The notes: generated by a model from the letters alone, not told the origin. Shown: positions 11,576 through 21,641, counted from the first letter of the stretch. The stretch: 64,000 nt of DNA from Silene conica (GCA_029255685.2 CM055313.2:71464641-71528640), one strand, 5' to 3'. Numbers and translations: made by a program.

Positions 11576-11589
11576 TGGCTCTGATACCA
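11576..11589 (-). promoter_or_regulatory. Primer binding site of the young Copia (tRNA-iMet)
   Basis: The minus strand reads TGGTATCAGAGCCA, two bases after the 5' LTR ends. It is complementary to initiator tRNA-Met and primes minus-strand DNA synthesis. Confidence 0.9.
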
Positions 11590-11591
11590 CT

Positions 11592-12671
11592 TGTGGGGAA
11601 TAAAGCATGTATTCGCCCCAAACTTGCAGGATTATAATGAAACATACAATTGTGATTATAGTCATAAGTTAATTAAAAGCATGAAAAAGAAATCAACCTT
11701 TGGTCCTTTGTGTTTATGGCCTAAGAACAGGAATTAAAGTAAATTCCCTCCTATAACTTGCACCCAAGACTTGATTGAGATGATGCCGCGTGTGCTAGAA
11801 AATACTCTCCAATTGCCTTGCAATATGGGGAGAGCCTTTTGAGGTTTTAGATGTGAGATCTGAGTTTTGGGAAAAAGATGTTCTCAAAACCCTAATTATT
11901 CTTGAGATCTGTTTTAAATCCGTAAAACAATCAGTAGTCTCACAAAAGGAGAAGTTCTCTCCTTTTGTAATACTTGGCCGGCCGAGATTGGTCTTGGGTA
12001 GGAGTGGGCTTTCCACTCTTACCTTATTCCAATGCATGATTCGACCCATTTTGCTAAAATATAATTTGCGGGTATTTATTATAAATCGCACACATGTTAT
12101 CAGATATTAATACAGTCGATATATTAATAATGGTCTGATAAAATACGATATTGTATAATTGGCCAAATTAATATAACTGTTTATATTAATACGCAAATTC
12201 AATATTTAATTAAATATAACTGCTTGTATTTAATTTTACGAATTAATCATGTAATCCGCATTAGCTAAAATTATTTAATCCGTATTAAATAATAATCTCA
12301 ACATCTCATTGACTAATTTAATAGTCAATACCTCTGACTAACTGTTTAGTCATATCCGGCATAAATGTGACTGTATTTTCATACCTTCACATCTCTCAAA
12401 CGTGTCCTATAGGTGTGACGTATAGGGACCAGTTGATCACCGCCATCCGTATGACAATAACGTCAAACTTATCTAGCAAGCCAACCGTTATTGATAAACG
12501 TGGATCAACTGATAATAATACAAAAGTATGCCCTTGTGATCCTTTAAGAGATTTAGTAAGTCATTGTACTAACTGTCAAGGACACCAGCCCCAACAATCT
12601 CCCACTTGTCCGTACAAGGGTATGTGCAATGACGTTATCACATTACATGTGGAGGACACAAGTCTCCAACA
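11592..12671 (-). repeat. 5' LTR of the young Copia
   Basis: 1080 bp, same ends as 2435-3514 and the same internal duplicated PPT/TGTTGGGG module. Differences from the other LTR include C/T at the GTGCTTATGG site and T/G at the GGTCTTTGG site. It carries the promoter of the element, but I could not place the TATA box with confidence. Confidence 0.95.
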
Positions 12672-12676
12672 CCATG

Positions 12677-13560
12677 TTTATCATATCAATTATCTTCGGT
12701 ATGATAATATTTCCAACAGTGGGTACATTGAGGCGCTGACTCGCTCTCGTCATCTTTGAGATGACTAGTCCTTCCCTTCGTGCTATGAGCCTTAACAAAC
12801 ATGGTTGCATCATTTCACTCCTCTTTTACTTTGGTAAGAGAGGCATGGCGCTCTTCTCTGAGTATCAAGGCATATAATTTGTTCAATTCACCAATTGGAT
12901 CTTCCATCAATAAATTTGTGTGTACGTTTCCATACAATTTTGAATCCAGTCCCATTAAAAATTGGTGCACTTTTTCTTCTTCTCTTTCCTTCGTTATGGA
13001 TGCGGCTTCACCACAACTACAATACTTTATCTTACTGTATTTGGCTAACTCGTCCTAAATCGTTTTGAGTCTGGTATAATACTCCACCACCGTCTCGTTG
13101 TCTTGTTTACAATCATTCAACTCACTCTTGAGTTGATAAACTCTTGGTGCGTTTCCAACCGAGTACTTTCTCCGCAACTTCTCCCAAACATCTTGAATTG
13201 ATTGGGTAAAGGTGATACTCGGGTGTAGTTTCAGATCTATCGCATTCTGAAGCCATGCACGTAACATCGCGTTGCACTGTCACCATGTTAGTAACTCAAG
13301 ACTGTCCTCTTCTCCATCACACTCTAGTTTCTTAACTTTCCCCTCAATGAAAGCTAACTTGTATTTTGTCATCCAAACCATTCTTTACTGCGCCTGCCCA
13401 CATATCGTAGTTCGTGTCGTTAAAAATTATCTGCGTCAAATTCAGATTGGGATTGTCAGATGGATGAAGATACAATGGAGACGTCATGGGAGTTATCTTA
13501 GGACCGCTCCTATTGCCTTTCAGTTTGCAGCGTCACCAGTCATGGTGAAACGTGATGCTT
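12677..13560 (-). pseudogene. Copia gag remnant (old element), upstream part
   Basis: The open frame 13267-13055 reads WLQNAIDLKLHPSITF... and NAPRVYQLKSELNDCKQ, typical of plant Copia Gag (UBN2/Retrotran_gag families). Upstream, 13450-13390 reads NDTNYDMWAGAVKNG in another frame, the usual N-terminal Gag motif, with a frame change and a stop near 13270. Downstream, a degenerate CCHC zinc knuckle begins with codons for CTHC at about 12727-12716 and runs into the CCATG duplication of the younger Copia. The Gly/Arg-rich tail continues at 2434-2337 on the far side of that insertion. Confidence 0.8.
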
Positions 13561-13610
13561 TTAGGATTTTCGTGTTTGTGAATTTTGTAAAGAAATTGAT
13601 CTTTCTATCT

Positions 13611-13621
13611 CTCTGATACCA
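13611..13621 (-). promoter_or_regulatory. Primer binding site of the old Copia (tRNA-iMet type)
   Basis: The minus strand reads TGGTATCAGAG, complementary to the 3' end of initiator methionine tRNA. It lies directly downstream of the LTR end, as expected for reverse-transcription priming. Confidence 0.8.
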
Positions 13622-14042
13622 TGAGAAAATAAGAGACCTGATAGAGATAAAACTGATATATCTTTCATATCATATAAGCTGATACATATGCATATTATAT
13701 AGCTATACAATACACGCTCCTTATTTCCTTCCTAACTTATATTCTAACGACTAGCAACTAGACCTGTCAAAACATGACCCGACCCGAAAACCGACCGTAA
13801 CCCGACCCATAAATAACTCGGTTTTTCAACCCGAACCCAAAAGATACCCGAACCCGTTTTGACCCATAAACAACGGGTTAAAACCCGACCCGCAGCGGGT
13901 TGACCGTTGGGTCAAGACAATATATCATCATTAAAATATAAAATGTCTTATAAGGTATTGATGACTTACAAATTTTTAAGGAGAAATATGTATATATATG
14001 CAGTATGTCACGTCATCACCTAAAACAACATGCTACGTCATC

Positions 14043-14696
14043 TAGGGCTGTACAAATATTGACCCGGGCCGGACCGTAAGGGTCAGACCGAACCGGACCG
14101 GACACCTACAGGTCTAGTCCGCGGGTCATCAAAATGTGGAGAACCGGTCCGCGGTCCTAGCCGGTCTAAACCCGCGGGTTAACCCTTTGGACCGGTTGAT
14201 GGACCGGATGCATATAATTTCGTATTTTTTTTTATTATTACTTGCTAAACTTAGAATTTGAAAGTTTTAAATTTCCTTATTAATATTTGCACATAATCTT
14301 GTAAGATATCAATTATCATAATTTTTAATATTTGGTAGTATATTATTATTACTATAATACTACTAAACTACGTTACACATACTAGTTATCGGATATCCAG
14401 ACTATTCATGTTCAACTCCAATTTTTCATATTCTCCATATTTTTCAAGATTAAGGCGTGTATGTGTAGTGACCAATATGACATACTTAGTTATGAATTTA
14501 TTGTTTAAAACAATAACATTACGAAATTGGCGGTCCCAAAGGGTTACGGTCCGGATTTAGACCGGACCTAAGGGTCGGTCCAAGGTCCGATCTTTGAGCT
14601 CAGTGGTCCGGTCTACGGGTCGAGAAATGAGTAGAAGTCGGTCAACGGTCCACCCCGGTCCGGTCCGGTCGGGGTTTGGACCTTTGTACAGCCCTA
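14043..14696. mobile_element. hAT-type element B (654 bp), nested in A
   Basis: Inverted termini TAGGGCTGTACAAA at both ends and a perfect 8-bp duplication ACGTCATC (14035-14042 and 14697-14704). Subterminal regions are rich in CCGGACCGG and GGTCCGGT words, and the centre is AT-rich. No coding capacity. Confidence 0.92.
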
Positions 14697-14713
14697 ACGT
14701 CATCACCTCAAAG

Positions 14714-15690
14714 TAGACCTGTCAAAACCTGACCTGACCCGAAAAATTACCGTAACCCGACCTGTAAACAACCCGGGTTTTTCAACCCGAACCCGTTTTG
14801 ACCCGTAAACAACGGGTCAAAACTCGACCCGTAGCGGGTTGACCGTTGAGTCAAGACAATATATTATTTTTAAAATATACGTCATATAGGTATTGATGAC
14901 TATTAATTTCTGAGGAGAAATATGTATATATATGCGGTATGTCACGTCATCACCTCAAACAACATGCCACTTTCACCATAGTACGTCGAATTGCATTCCA
15001 TGTCAGCATCGTCAACTCATCACCTCGTACCACATGTCAAGTCATCACATCGAAATGTGTGTCACGTTGTCACTTTTAGTGTAGTACGTCAAGTTACATT
15101 CCACTTTAGCACTGTCACCTCATTATTTCGATGGACCACATGTCGTATCATGACATCAAAATGTGTGTCACGCTGTCACTTACACCTCATTACACATCAT
15201 CAATGCCACCTTATCGCCTAGGACTATATGCCACATCATCATCTCGAAGTGTGTATCATACCGTCACTTTCACCGTATTACGTCAAACTGATGAACCGCA
15301 CTTCGCGTCAACAATTTCATCTCATCACCTCAGATCACATGTCATGTCATCATTGTTATCTTATTTGAGTCTCATTATCGTACTTAACGAGTTATTGAGA
15401 GTGATGATGACGATAACGATGGTGACGTTGGTGGTGATGACGAAAATGGTGACAAATAAGTTGACTAAGACGAGCAAGTAGAGAGAAAACGTATAAAGGG
15501 TAGAAATTACGATATAAAAGAAATTTTACACAATGCGAGGAAAAGATGTTGATTGACCCGTATTTTTACTCGAACCCGTATAGACTTGACCCATATTTTA
15601 GCCGATCCGAAATACACCCGACCCGTATTTTACCAGAACCCGTATCTACTTGACCCGTAACCCGCTCGTTCGACCCGTTTGACAAGTCTA
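14714..15690. mobile_element. hAT-type element A' (977 bp), same family as its host
   Basis: Termini TAGACCTGTCAAAA and (inverted) TAGACTTGTCAAAC, with a perfect 8-bp duplication CCTCAAAG (14706-14713 and 15691-15698). Its body matches the outer element A almost word for word: AGTACGTCGAATTGCATTCC occurs in both, at about 14981 and about 15724. It therefore inserted into a relative of itself, 9 bp from element B. Confidence 0.92.
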
Positions 15691-16403
15691 CCTCAAAGTA
15701 TGTGTCACACCGTCACTTTTACCGTAGTACGTCGAATTGCATTCCACATCAGCACCGTCAACTCATCACCTCGTACCACATGCCACGTCATGACATCGAA
15801 GTGTGTGTCACGTCGTCACTTTTAGTGTAGTACGTCAAATTACATTCCACGCTAGCACTGTCACCTTATTGTTTCGATGGATTACATGCCATATAATCAC
15901 ATCGAAATGTGTGTCACACTGTCACTTACACCTCATCATTCCACATCATAATTGCCACCAGATCGCCTAGGACCACATGTCACATCATCACCTGAAAGTT
16001 TGTGTCATAGCGTCATTTTCACCGTATTACGTCGAACTGAACCGCATTGAACCTCGGATCACATGTCATGTCATCATTATTATCTTATTTGAGTCTTATT
16101 ATCGTATTTAGCGAGTTAATAAGGGTGATTATGACGATAACGATGGTGATGTTGGTGGTGATAGCGAAAATGGTGACAATTAAAGACGAGCAAGAGGAGA
16201 AAAAACGTATAAAGGATAAGAATTACGGTATAAAATAAGTTTTAAAAATGCGAGGAAAAGATGTTGATTGACCCATATTTTTACCCAATCCCGACACGAA
16301 ACCCGAATAAACTTGACCCGTATTTTACCCGCACTCGTATCTACCCAACCGGTAACTCGCAAGTACAACCCTTTTAACCGGTCTACTTAGCAACTAAATA
16401 ACA

Positions 16404-16968
16404 AACCACCTTAAATTACAAGATTGCATATTTGCATACATATGAATATCACAGGATAAGATCATGATGCTATTCTTTACCGCAACCAACATTAATCAAC
16501 GAACATAATATTTAGTCGCTAAATATTGCCGTGCGGAAATATGCAGTAAAATATGTTGGGACGGTAATTACCAACCGAAGCAACCACCGGCTGATAATTT
16601 GTCATATGAGTCCGTAATCACAAATAAAGTCAACTTTCTTATACAACTTCCGGTCACGACGCCACCGTCACCTGCTACCGCTACCTCTCACGGCGGCGCC
16701 ACCTTTCTTCTATTCCCACCATTTTCCGTCTTTCAAGCAGTGCCATTCTCTTATTTTACTAGGTTCTGTTTTGATCCAAATTTGATGCTTAACTGCTGTT
16801 ATTTAAGGTTTAAATTTATCTTATCTCCTGAAATCGGACTTGTTTTGTTGTTATATTGTTGAGTAATTGATTGTTTGATGTCAAAATTGAGATTAATTGG
16901 GTTAGGGTTTGTAATATTTGGGGATTCTTTCTTGACATGCTGTTCGTAATCCTTATACCAAAACAACG
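16404..16968 (+). other. Upstream and 5' leader region of the F-box gene
   Basis: No gene is seen. 16660-16710 is relatively GC-rich (CCACCGTCACCTGC), and the stretch to 16968 is T-rich, as in 5' leaders or leader introns. A frame at 16599-16862 has no recognisable domain and is probably leader sequence. Confidence 0.4.
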
Positions 16969-18177
16969 ATGGTTTCCCTCCCTACTGATATCATAACTTA
17001 TGCGATTTTACCCAAACTACCCGCCAAATCACTTGTTCGCTTCAAATGTGTTTCCAAATCCTTCAACATTTTGATATCATCCCCTGAATTCATCGACATT
17101 CACCTTCGACAATCCCTATCGTCAAACGCAAATCGCCTTCTTATTCTCACTAAACAATACAGCACTGATCTCTACTCGTTCGACATAGACTCGCCACATT
17201 GCCACGCCACTGCCATTAACATCCCTTTACCGCGCACCTTAGGCAAGTGGTTGGACGATAACTTTGTTTTCATTCTGGGCTCCTTGAATGGCTTGCTTTG
17301 TGTTGGACTCACATGTGACATTGACGAAACTTGTCAATATAAGCAAGTCGTGATCAACCCGTCTACAGGAGTATTTCGGGAAGTTCCTCATAAACACACA
17401 CCTACTTTGGGATACCAGTTTCAGACCGTGGTTACTTTTGGGTTCGGGTTTGATGACATGAACCATGATTATAAACTTGTTCGAATTGTGGAAAATATTC
17501 TCCATTACAACGCTCATGGGGGCCGAGAGTTGGAGAACCGGGAGGTGATGGTGTATAGTCTAAATGACAATACATGGAATTTGGTGGAAAATGTAGATCA
17601 ACCAACACATTCATTATGGGAGATAGATCATTGTGGTGTTCTTTTAAACAACCACTTGCTGCATTGGATTTTTTGGGGTTATGATAGGTGCGATATTATC
17701 ATTTATTGTTTCGACGTTCGATCTGAAAAATGGGCTGACAGATTACCTTTGGTGGACTTATTCACTGATCCAATCTATGATTTTAACGAGGATTACGAAG
17801 ATATGAGATTAAAAGTGAGAAACCTTGGTGTACTTGATGGGTGTTTGTGTTTTACTGCGGAATCTAATCTGTCTAATGTTGTATGGATGATGAAAGACTA
17901 TGGAGTGAAGGAGTCGTGGATTAAATTGTTTGAAATTTCTCGTACTTCTTGTTACTACTTTGATGGCCCTTATGGTTTTCGCCATGGCTCAAAAGGAGAG
18001 GTTTTGGTTCGAAGATCACGCTGGACTGATGAACTATTTTGGTGCAACATAGGATCTGAAGCCGATGGTAGAAGTGAAGAAATAAGTGGGATTCCTGTTT
18101 ACGATCAAGCGTGCTTTTTTACTGGGAGTCTTGTTTCGATTCCTGGTAGTATGCCAATTATATCACCAGAGAATTAA
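16969..18177 (+). CDS. F-box protein with FBA-type C-terminal domain (CPR1-like)
   Basis: 402 codons, single exon, as is common in this family. Residues 1-45 form the F-box (LPTDIITYAILPKLPAKSL, then VRFKCVSKSF), which would bind SKP1/ASK in an SCF ubiquitin ligase. Residues about 105-330 match the F-box-associated domain: GSLNGLLCVG, INPSTGVFREVP, GFGFDDMNHDYKLV, YSLNDNTWN, LLNNHLLHW and VWMMKDYGVKESWIKLF. This domain selects the substrate, which cannot be told from sequence. The ATG is the first in frame and the F-box starts four residues later, as usual. The family expands by tandem duplication, and the pseudogene at 18787-19490 is probably a relative. The reading frame is intact. Confidence 0.9.
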   Translation: MVSLPTDIITYAILPKLPAKSLVRFKCVSKSFNILISSPEFIDIHLRQSLSSNANRLLILTKQYSTDLYSFDIDSPHCHATAINIPLPRTLGKWLDDNFVFILGSLNGLLCVGLTCDIDETCQYKQVVINPSTGVFREVPHKHTPTLGYQFQTVVTFGFGFDDMNHDYKLVRIVENILHYNAHGGRELENREVMVYSLNDNTWNLVENVDQPTHSLWEIDHCGVLLNNHLLHWIFWGYDRCDIIIYCFDVRSEKWADRLPLVDLFTDPIYDFNEDYEDMRLKVRNLGVLDGCLCFTAESNLSNVVWMMKDYGVKESWIKLFEISRTSCYYFDGPYGFRHGSKGEVLVRRSRWTDELFWCNIGSEADGRSEEISGIPVYDQACFFTGSLVSIPGSMPIISPEN

Positions 18178-18786
18178 CAAGCGACGTCGCTGTAAATGTT
18201 TAAATGTTTTGTTCAGATTTATTTTATTTTCCTAATCAAGTTTACCCAATGCTGAATCATTTATAGATTGATTTTAGACTCTGTTTCTTGTGAGATGATT
18301 CAGAATTCTTCTCTTATTCTCATAATTGCCATTACTAGCCTAAACTAATAAAAATTGTCCAAATTGACGGTTGTTTGATGTAAATTGTAAGGATTCATTA
18401 AGCGTCAAATCTATAAGATCGTAGCGCAAATAAGTGGGACAAAACTGCAGAGCGAGTACTCTGTAGTCTGTAAACAGAATTTCGAAAAGAAAAAAAGACA
18501 CTAAATGAACAAAACATCTTTAGCAAGCATTAGTTGAAATTCAATATGGAGATCATTTCACGAAAATGAATATGAATGATCCCTGGAACCTTTCCTGTTG
18601 TTGCCAGATCCGCCATCACCTAAGCGATAAACCTTGGGATTAGGGGACACTATGGTATCGAAATGAATGATCCCTCAAAAATCAGAGTCAAATTCAATGC
18701 CCTCAACATGATTGAATTTGAGGATCTTGGGGTCATAGAGCATAGTAAGCAAGTTTACCATCAAATAAAAAAACTTTTCATCATCT
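18178..18786. other. Intergenic region between converging F-box sequences
   Basis: No gene is seen. The first 150 bp are T-rich and probably the 3' UTR of the F-box gene. 18550-18780 contains a short word repeated in degenerate form (AATGAATGATCCCT) but nothing codable with confidence. It could be decayed 3' sequence of the neighbouring pseudogene. Confidence 0.4.
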
Positions 18787-19490
18787 TCAGATACCCACAA
18801 AGGAGGCATAGCTAGTTACCATTGTATTTGTAGTACGATACTCGTGAAAAATATTAGTCTCCCTCAACGTTATGTTTAATAAGTTTGTCCATGACTTTTC
18901 TATTCCATACTCTTTCATCACCCACATACTTGCCTTCTTAACCAACGATCGATAGCACAAAACCGAAAGCCATCCGTTCACAACATCCATGTTCAAACTA
19001 TGTTCATCTTCCTTGCTAGAGCAACAAGGACACATGTTTAGATAACTACTAACCGTGGTCAATAAATGAATAGAAACAATACTCGAGCTTGATGCGATCC
19101 AATGAAGAGCACCATTGAGATAGTACCTAAATTGAGGGTTCGACTCTCGTAAATAACGTCTCTTTAAATTTACGGAATTGTCCCAATTAATGCCAACTAT
19201 ATCAACTGCCTTCCATGAATTAATCGATAGGTCATAAAATTGTGTGATTTCATCCTCACCAATAAACAATTTAAAGGTTTTATTGACCAAATCATAGCCT
19301 AACCCGCATATAGTTATTGAAATATCATGGTTACTAAACATGTTACACTGAAATATTTCAGGCATAGGAATAGCATGGTGTTCTCCGGTACAAGGATTCC
19401 GTAATATGACACGATGGAACGTCGCTTTATGTGGTCTACAGGCAGTACATAGAGCACGACTTCGCTTCTTTGCTTTTTGGAAAAATTCGA
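18787..19490 (-). pseudogene. F-box-associated (FBA) protein fragment, F-box missing
   Basis: A 192-codon frame (19365-18787), open further upstream to about 19490, carries FBA landmarks: ILRNPCTG before the first ATG, then GLGYDLVNKTFKLF, YDLSINSWKAVD, LNGALHWIAS and MWVMKEYGIEKSWTNLL. No F-box (LPxDLxxxIL) is found upstream, and the sequence before about 19490 does not continue the domain. It lacks the SKP1-binding part and is most likely a 5'-truncated pseudogene of the family represented at 16969-18177, on the opposite strand. A very short functional FBA protein cannot be excluded. Confidence 0.75.
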
Positions 19491-19784
19491 ATCCAGACTG
19501 ATTAGGCCTTTAAATCCCTCAATTACCTAAACATCATAAAAGTTTTTTGAGTTATAAGGTAGAATGTTTTTGAATAACTGTTGCAAATTATAAGAATGGG
19601 CAATTGAAGATTTGAAGGTAGGTTAAATGGGTCCGAGTCGATTTTGTTTAGAATATTACAAGAATATTCAGCTTTGATTAGGAGTTTTGCACTTGTAGGA
19701 TTAGGTAATACGTTGTATCATTCTAGTAGTAGTACTCGTATTTGATATTGAATAGGTCTCAATCCTAGTTTAGGAAAAAGTAGA

Positions 19785-19792
19785 TATATATA
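19785..19792 (+). promoter_or_regulatory. Candidate TATA box of the LEA_2 gene
   Basis: TATATATA stands 67 bp before the ATG at 19859, a normal distance for a short plant 5' leader. Support is positional only. Confidence 0.4.
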
Positions 19793-19858
19793 CCGAAAGA
19801 TTTATAGGTAAATAAGGTCTTCTAACATTACACATACGAGCGCGGAATTGCGAAGAAG

Positions 19859-20566
19859 ATGTCAGATGGTAGCGAAAACCACGGTCAAGAGACCGCTATA
19901 ACCTGGAATTCGAATAACCGAAGCATTCATCAAATTCAATTGGAGAACAACAAATTCTCTTGCAGTGATTCAACTACATGGAATGGCACGTTTGTTTGTT
20001 TTCTTTTTTGTTCCATTCTGCTATTTCTGTTGGGGATGCTCTTTTTTACCGTTTATGGGTCACCTATAGTTCTTCCCTTCAAACTCGAGGTTGTCTCACT
20101 AAAGCTAAGTTCCCTCACCATTTCTACTCGCCAAAGTTCTGAGATACACAATTACATGTCGGCCGACCTAAACCTAACCCTTAGTTTTACGAGCCAAAAA
20201 AAACTACTAATTGAGCCTTCGCTAGTGTCGATCAAGTATGGCGATGAGTACCTTTCCTCGATAAAGATTGACGCCTTCTACCTTGAAGCTCAAGGAAATA
20301 AGAGCATTGAGTTGGACGCAGGTTTCAATACTTCCCAATTTAAAGACATGACTATTGAATCAATGGCTAATGATTTGGCTATCGACCATGCCTTGGAGTT
20401 TACACTTATATTCAGGAGCCGATTTTGGATTTTAGAAGGTACTTTGATAGGTGACAATGGTATGGAGATTGTTTGTGAGGATAACAAGGTTAACTTCCCT
20501 ACTTCTAATTCAACTATAGGAACCATGATTGACGCTCCGAGACGATGCAAATATGTTTACACCTGA
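19859..20566 (+). CDS. LEA_2 / NDR1-HIN1-like (NHL) membrane protein
   Basis: 235 codons, single exon. A polar N-terminal tail (residues 1-42) is followed by one strongly hydrophobic segment (about 44-66, FVCFLFCSILLFLLGMLFF) and then a beta-rich LEA_2-type domain: VVSLKLSSLTIST, ADLNLTLSFTSQKK, IKYGDEYLSSIKIDAFYLEA and a late Cys-containing tail. This is the architecture of NHL proteins, which sit in the plasma membrane or ER with the LEA_2 domain on the far side and are often linked to pathogen or stress responses. Sequence identity inside the domain is low, so the exact subfamily is uncertain. The start is supported by the adjacent leader and the tail-TM order. Confidence 0.78.
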   Translation: MSDGSENHGQETAITWNSNNRSIHQIQLENNKFSCSDSTTWNGTFVCFLFCSILLFLLGMLFFTVYGSPIVLPFKLEVVSLKLSSLTISTRQSSEIHNYMSADLNLTLSFTSQKKLLIEPSLVSIKYGDEYLSSIKIDAFYLEAQGNKSIELDAGFNTSQFKDMTIESMANDLAIDHALEFTLIFRSRFWILEGTLIGDNGMEIVCEDNKVNFPTSNSTIGTMIDAPRRCKYVYT

Positions 20567-21641
20567 TTTCGCGCCTTTGGAATATGTATCATCGCTGTCA
20601 TCGTAAATAAATAAATGATTGAGATGACTAGATTAGTAATATCAGTTTTATTTATTCAACTTTTAATTTAATACTCTAAATTGCAAAGGTTATGTATCTT
20701 CTCTGAGTGTGTGGTACTTGCTCAGCTTTTGTATTGTAACTAGCAGTTTGTGGCTTTCTCGATTCTCATACAATGATACAAAGGACTATCCTCATCACTG
20801 GTTCCTCTGAGTGATCTCACATTTGGTTCCACCAATTTGATGTATACTCTGACTAATTCACTCTTTTACATCCAAAAACACCCTCTCCCTCCTTCAAGGA
20901 TCTCTTCTTGGCCTAGCCTGGCCTTGCCTTGCTTTACAGAATGTGCGGTATCAGATATTGCATTGGATGAAAGGGCTTTTATCCTTTTGTGTCTTCTCCT
21001 CATTTATTAAGCTATGTTGAAATTCAGCGCCTCGTAATACATATGGCAGGAGTTAAGCGAGAGTATCATTACGGCTCCATGTCCTAAATATCTTTGTATA
21101 TATGATGATGTCTCAGCTACCAGTTTCCGAACATGATCTCCTTTAAGTGGCCTCTTCTGCTATCCATTTGAGTGAACTCATTTGCGAGTTAGTTTTGATA
21201 TTTGTACAGAATTGGTGTCCTGTTCTAGTATTCATCCTTCAGCATTTTGAACATGTCCATTTTATCAAGTATTGAGCGAGATTCAAGAATCACCTCTTCG
21301 AAACTCCTGGATTTATTAGTATTAATCCTTTCTTTTTCTCGTATGTTATTTCAGTGCAATCAGATTGATGTAATGAAGGATGAGCTACCTGATACAATAT
21401 CTGTATCCGTGGTCAATCCTTTTAAGTCACTGACATTTACTTTTACCGTGGGAAAGTTATAAATATATGATATCTCGAGTGAATATCCCTGACACATCAT
21501 GACTACTACGTAAAGAGGGGAAGGAGAAGAGAGCCTTAAACAAGGTTACTTCTTCAGCCCTCTCAGTAGACAAGTAGCCCTGCACCAGGTTACTTGATTT
21601 CCGCATATGTTCGGTAATGGGATGCAAGATTTGCGTACCCC
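20567..21641. other. Intergenic region, no intact gene
   Basis: 20567-20700 is probably the 3' UTR of the LEA_2 gene. The word TGTAACTAGCAGTTTGTGGC at about 20736 recurs near 22338, suggesting a local duplication around the thaumatin-like fragment. Frames at 21247-21462 have no recognised domain. Confidence 0.4.

Larger units (their letters stand above)
10070..11591 (-). other. 5' leader of the young Copia (proximal part)
   Basis: With 8334-8462 this is the untranslated leader between primer site and gag, interrupted by the solo LTR. It holds no Gag-like coding frame. A 17-bp A run at about 11325-11341 and six GGTCKACCGACC-type words (11283-11506) lie close to the primer site. Short open frames here translate those repeats (RPTDPxxRSTDH) and are not genes. 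Confidence 0.7.
2435..12671 (-). mobile_element. Complete young Ty1/Copia retrotransposon (10.2 kb)
   Basis: Two LTRs of identical length (1080 bp, 2435-3514 and 11592-12671) flank minus-strand gag, protease, integrase, reverse transcriptase and RNase H. The target-site duplication CCATG is perfect (2430-2434 and 12672-12676). I count eight substitutions and no indels between the LTRs, about 0.7%. Primer site and polypurine tract are in the expected places. The coding order PR-INT-RT-RH defines Copia. Two in-frame stops and one frameshift make this copy non-autonomous. About 1.6 kb of its length is a solo LTR inserted in the leader (8468-10064). Confidence 0.95.
13759..16385. mobile_element. 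hAT-type element A, host of two further insertions
   Basis: Termini are TAGACCTGTCAAAA on the left and, inverted, TAGACCGGTTAAAA on the right. It is flanked by CTAGCAAC (13751-13758) and CTTAGCAAC (16386-16394), an 8-bp duplication with one extra base. Subtracting the nested elements leaves about 980 bp, the same as its family member at 14714-15690 (977 bp). The body is full of CGTCATCACCTC-like and TGTGTCACRYCGTCAC-like words, and no transposase is present. Short plus-strand frames inside are low-complexity translations. Confidence 0.85.
350..16403 (-). mobile_element. Old 3'-truncated Ty1/Copia element, host of the nest
   Basis: Pieces of one minus-strand Copia element lie on both sides of younger insertions. 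Reading in the minus direction these are a short LTR (16403-13622), a tRNA-iMet-type primer site (13621-13611), gag (about 13560-12677, then 2434-2337), protease (1631-1437), GAG-pre-integrase and the start of integrase (1417-about 350). The gag reading resumes directly across the CCATG target duplication of the younger Copia, and the polyprotein resumes across the 8-bp duplication of the hAT-type element. This shows the segments were once contiguous. Reverse transcriptase, RNase H and the 3' LTR are missing, so the element is truncated near position 350. Several stops and frameshifts make it a dead relic. Confidence 0.85.
13622..16403 (-). repeat. 5' LTR of the old Copia, split by a hAT-type element
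   Basis: In minus sense the LTR would begin TGTTATTTAGTTGC at 16403 and end ...TATTTTCTCA at 13622, directly next to the primer site. Removing the hAT-type insertion leaves only about 155 bp, a size usual for small-LTR Copia lineages. An AT-rich TATATAATATGC stretch inside could be its TATA region. The outer boundary is inferred from the TG end alone because the other LTR is missing. Confidence 0.6.

Noticed and set aside
11795..12091. Paired open frames repeated in both Copia LTRs (2638-2953 and 11795-12110)
   Set aside because: They are present only because the LTR is duplicated. No recognisable protein and no conservation signal.
2435..12671. Endogenous pararetrovirus instead of a retrotransposon
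   Set aside because: Paired LTRs, a 5-bp target duplication and the PR-INT-RT-RH order with integrase before RT identify Copia. No movement or coat protein features were seen.
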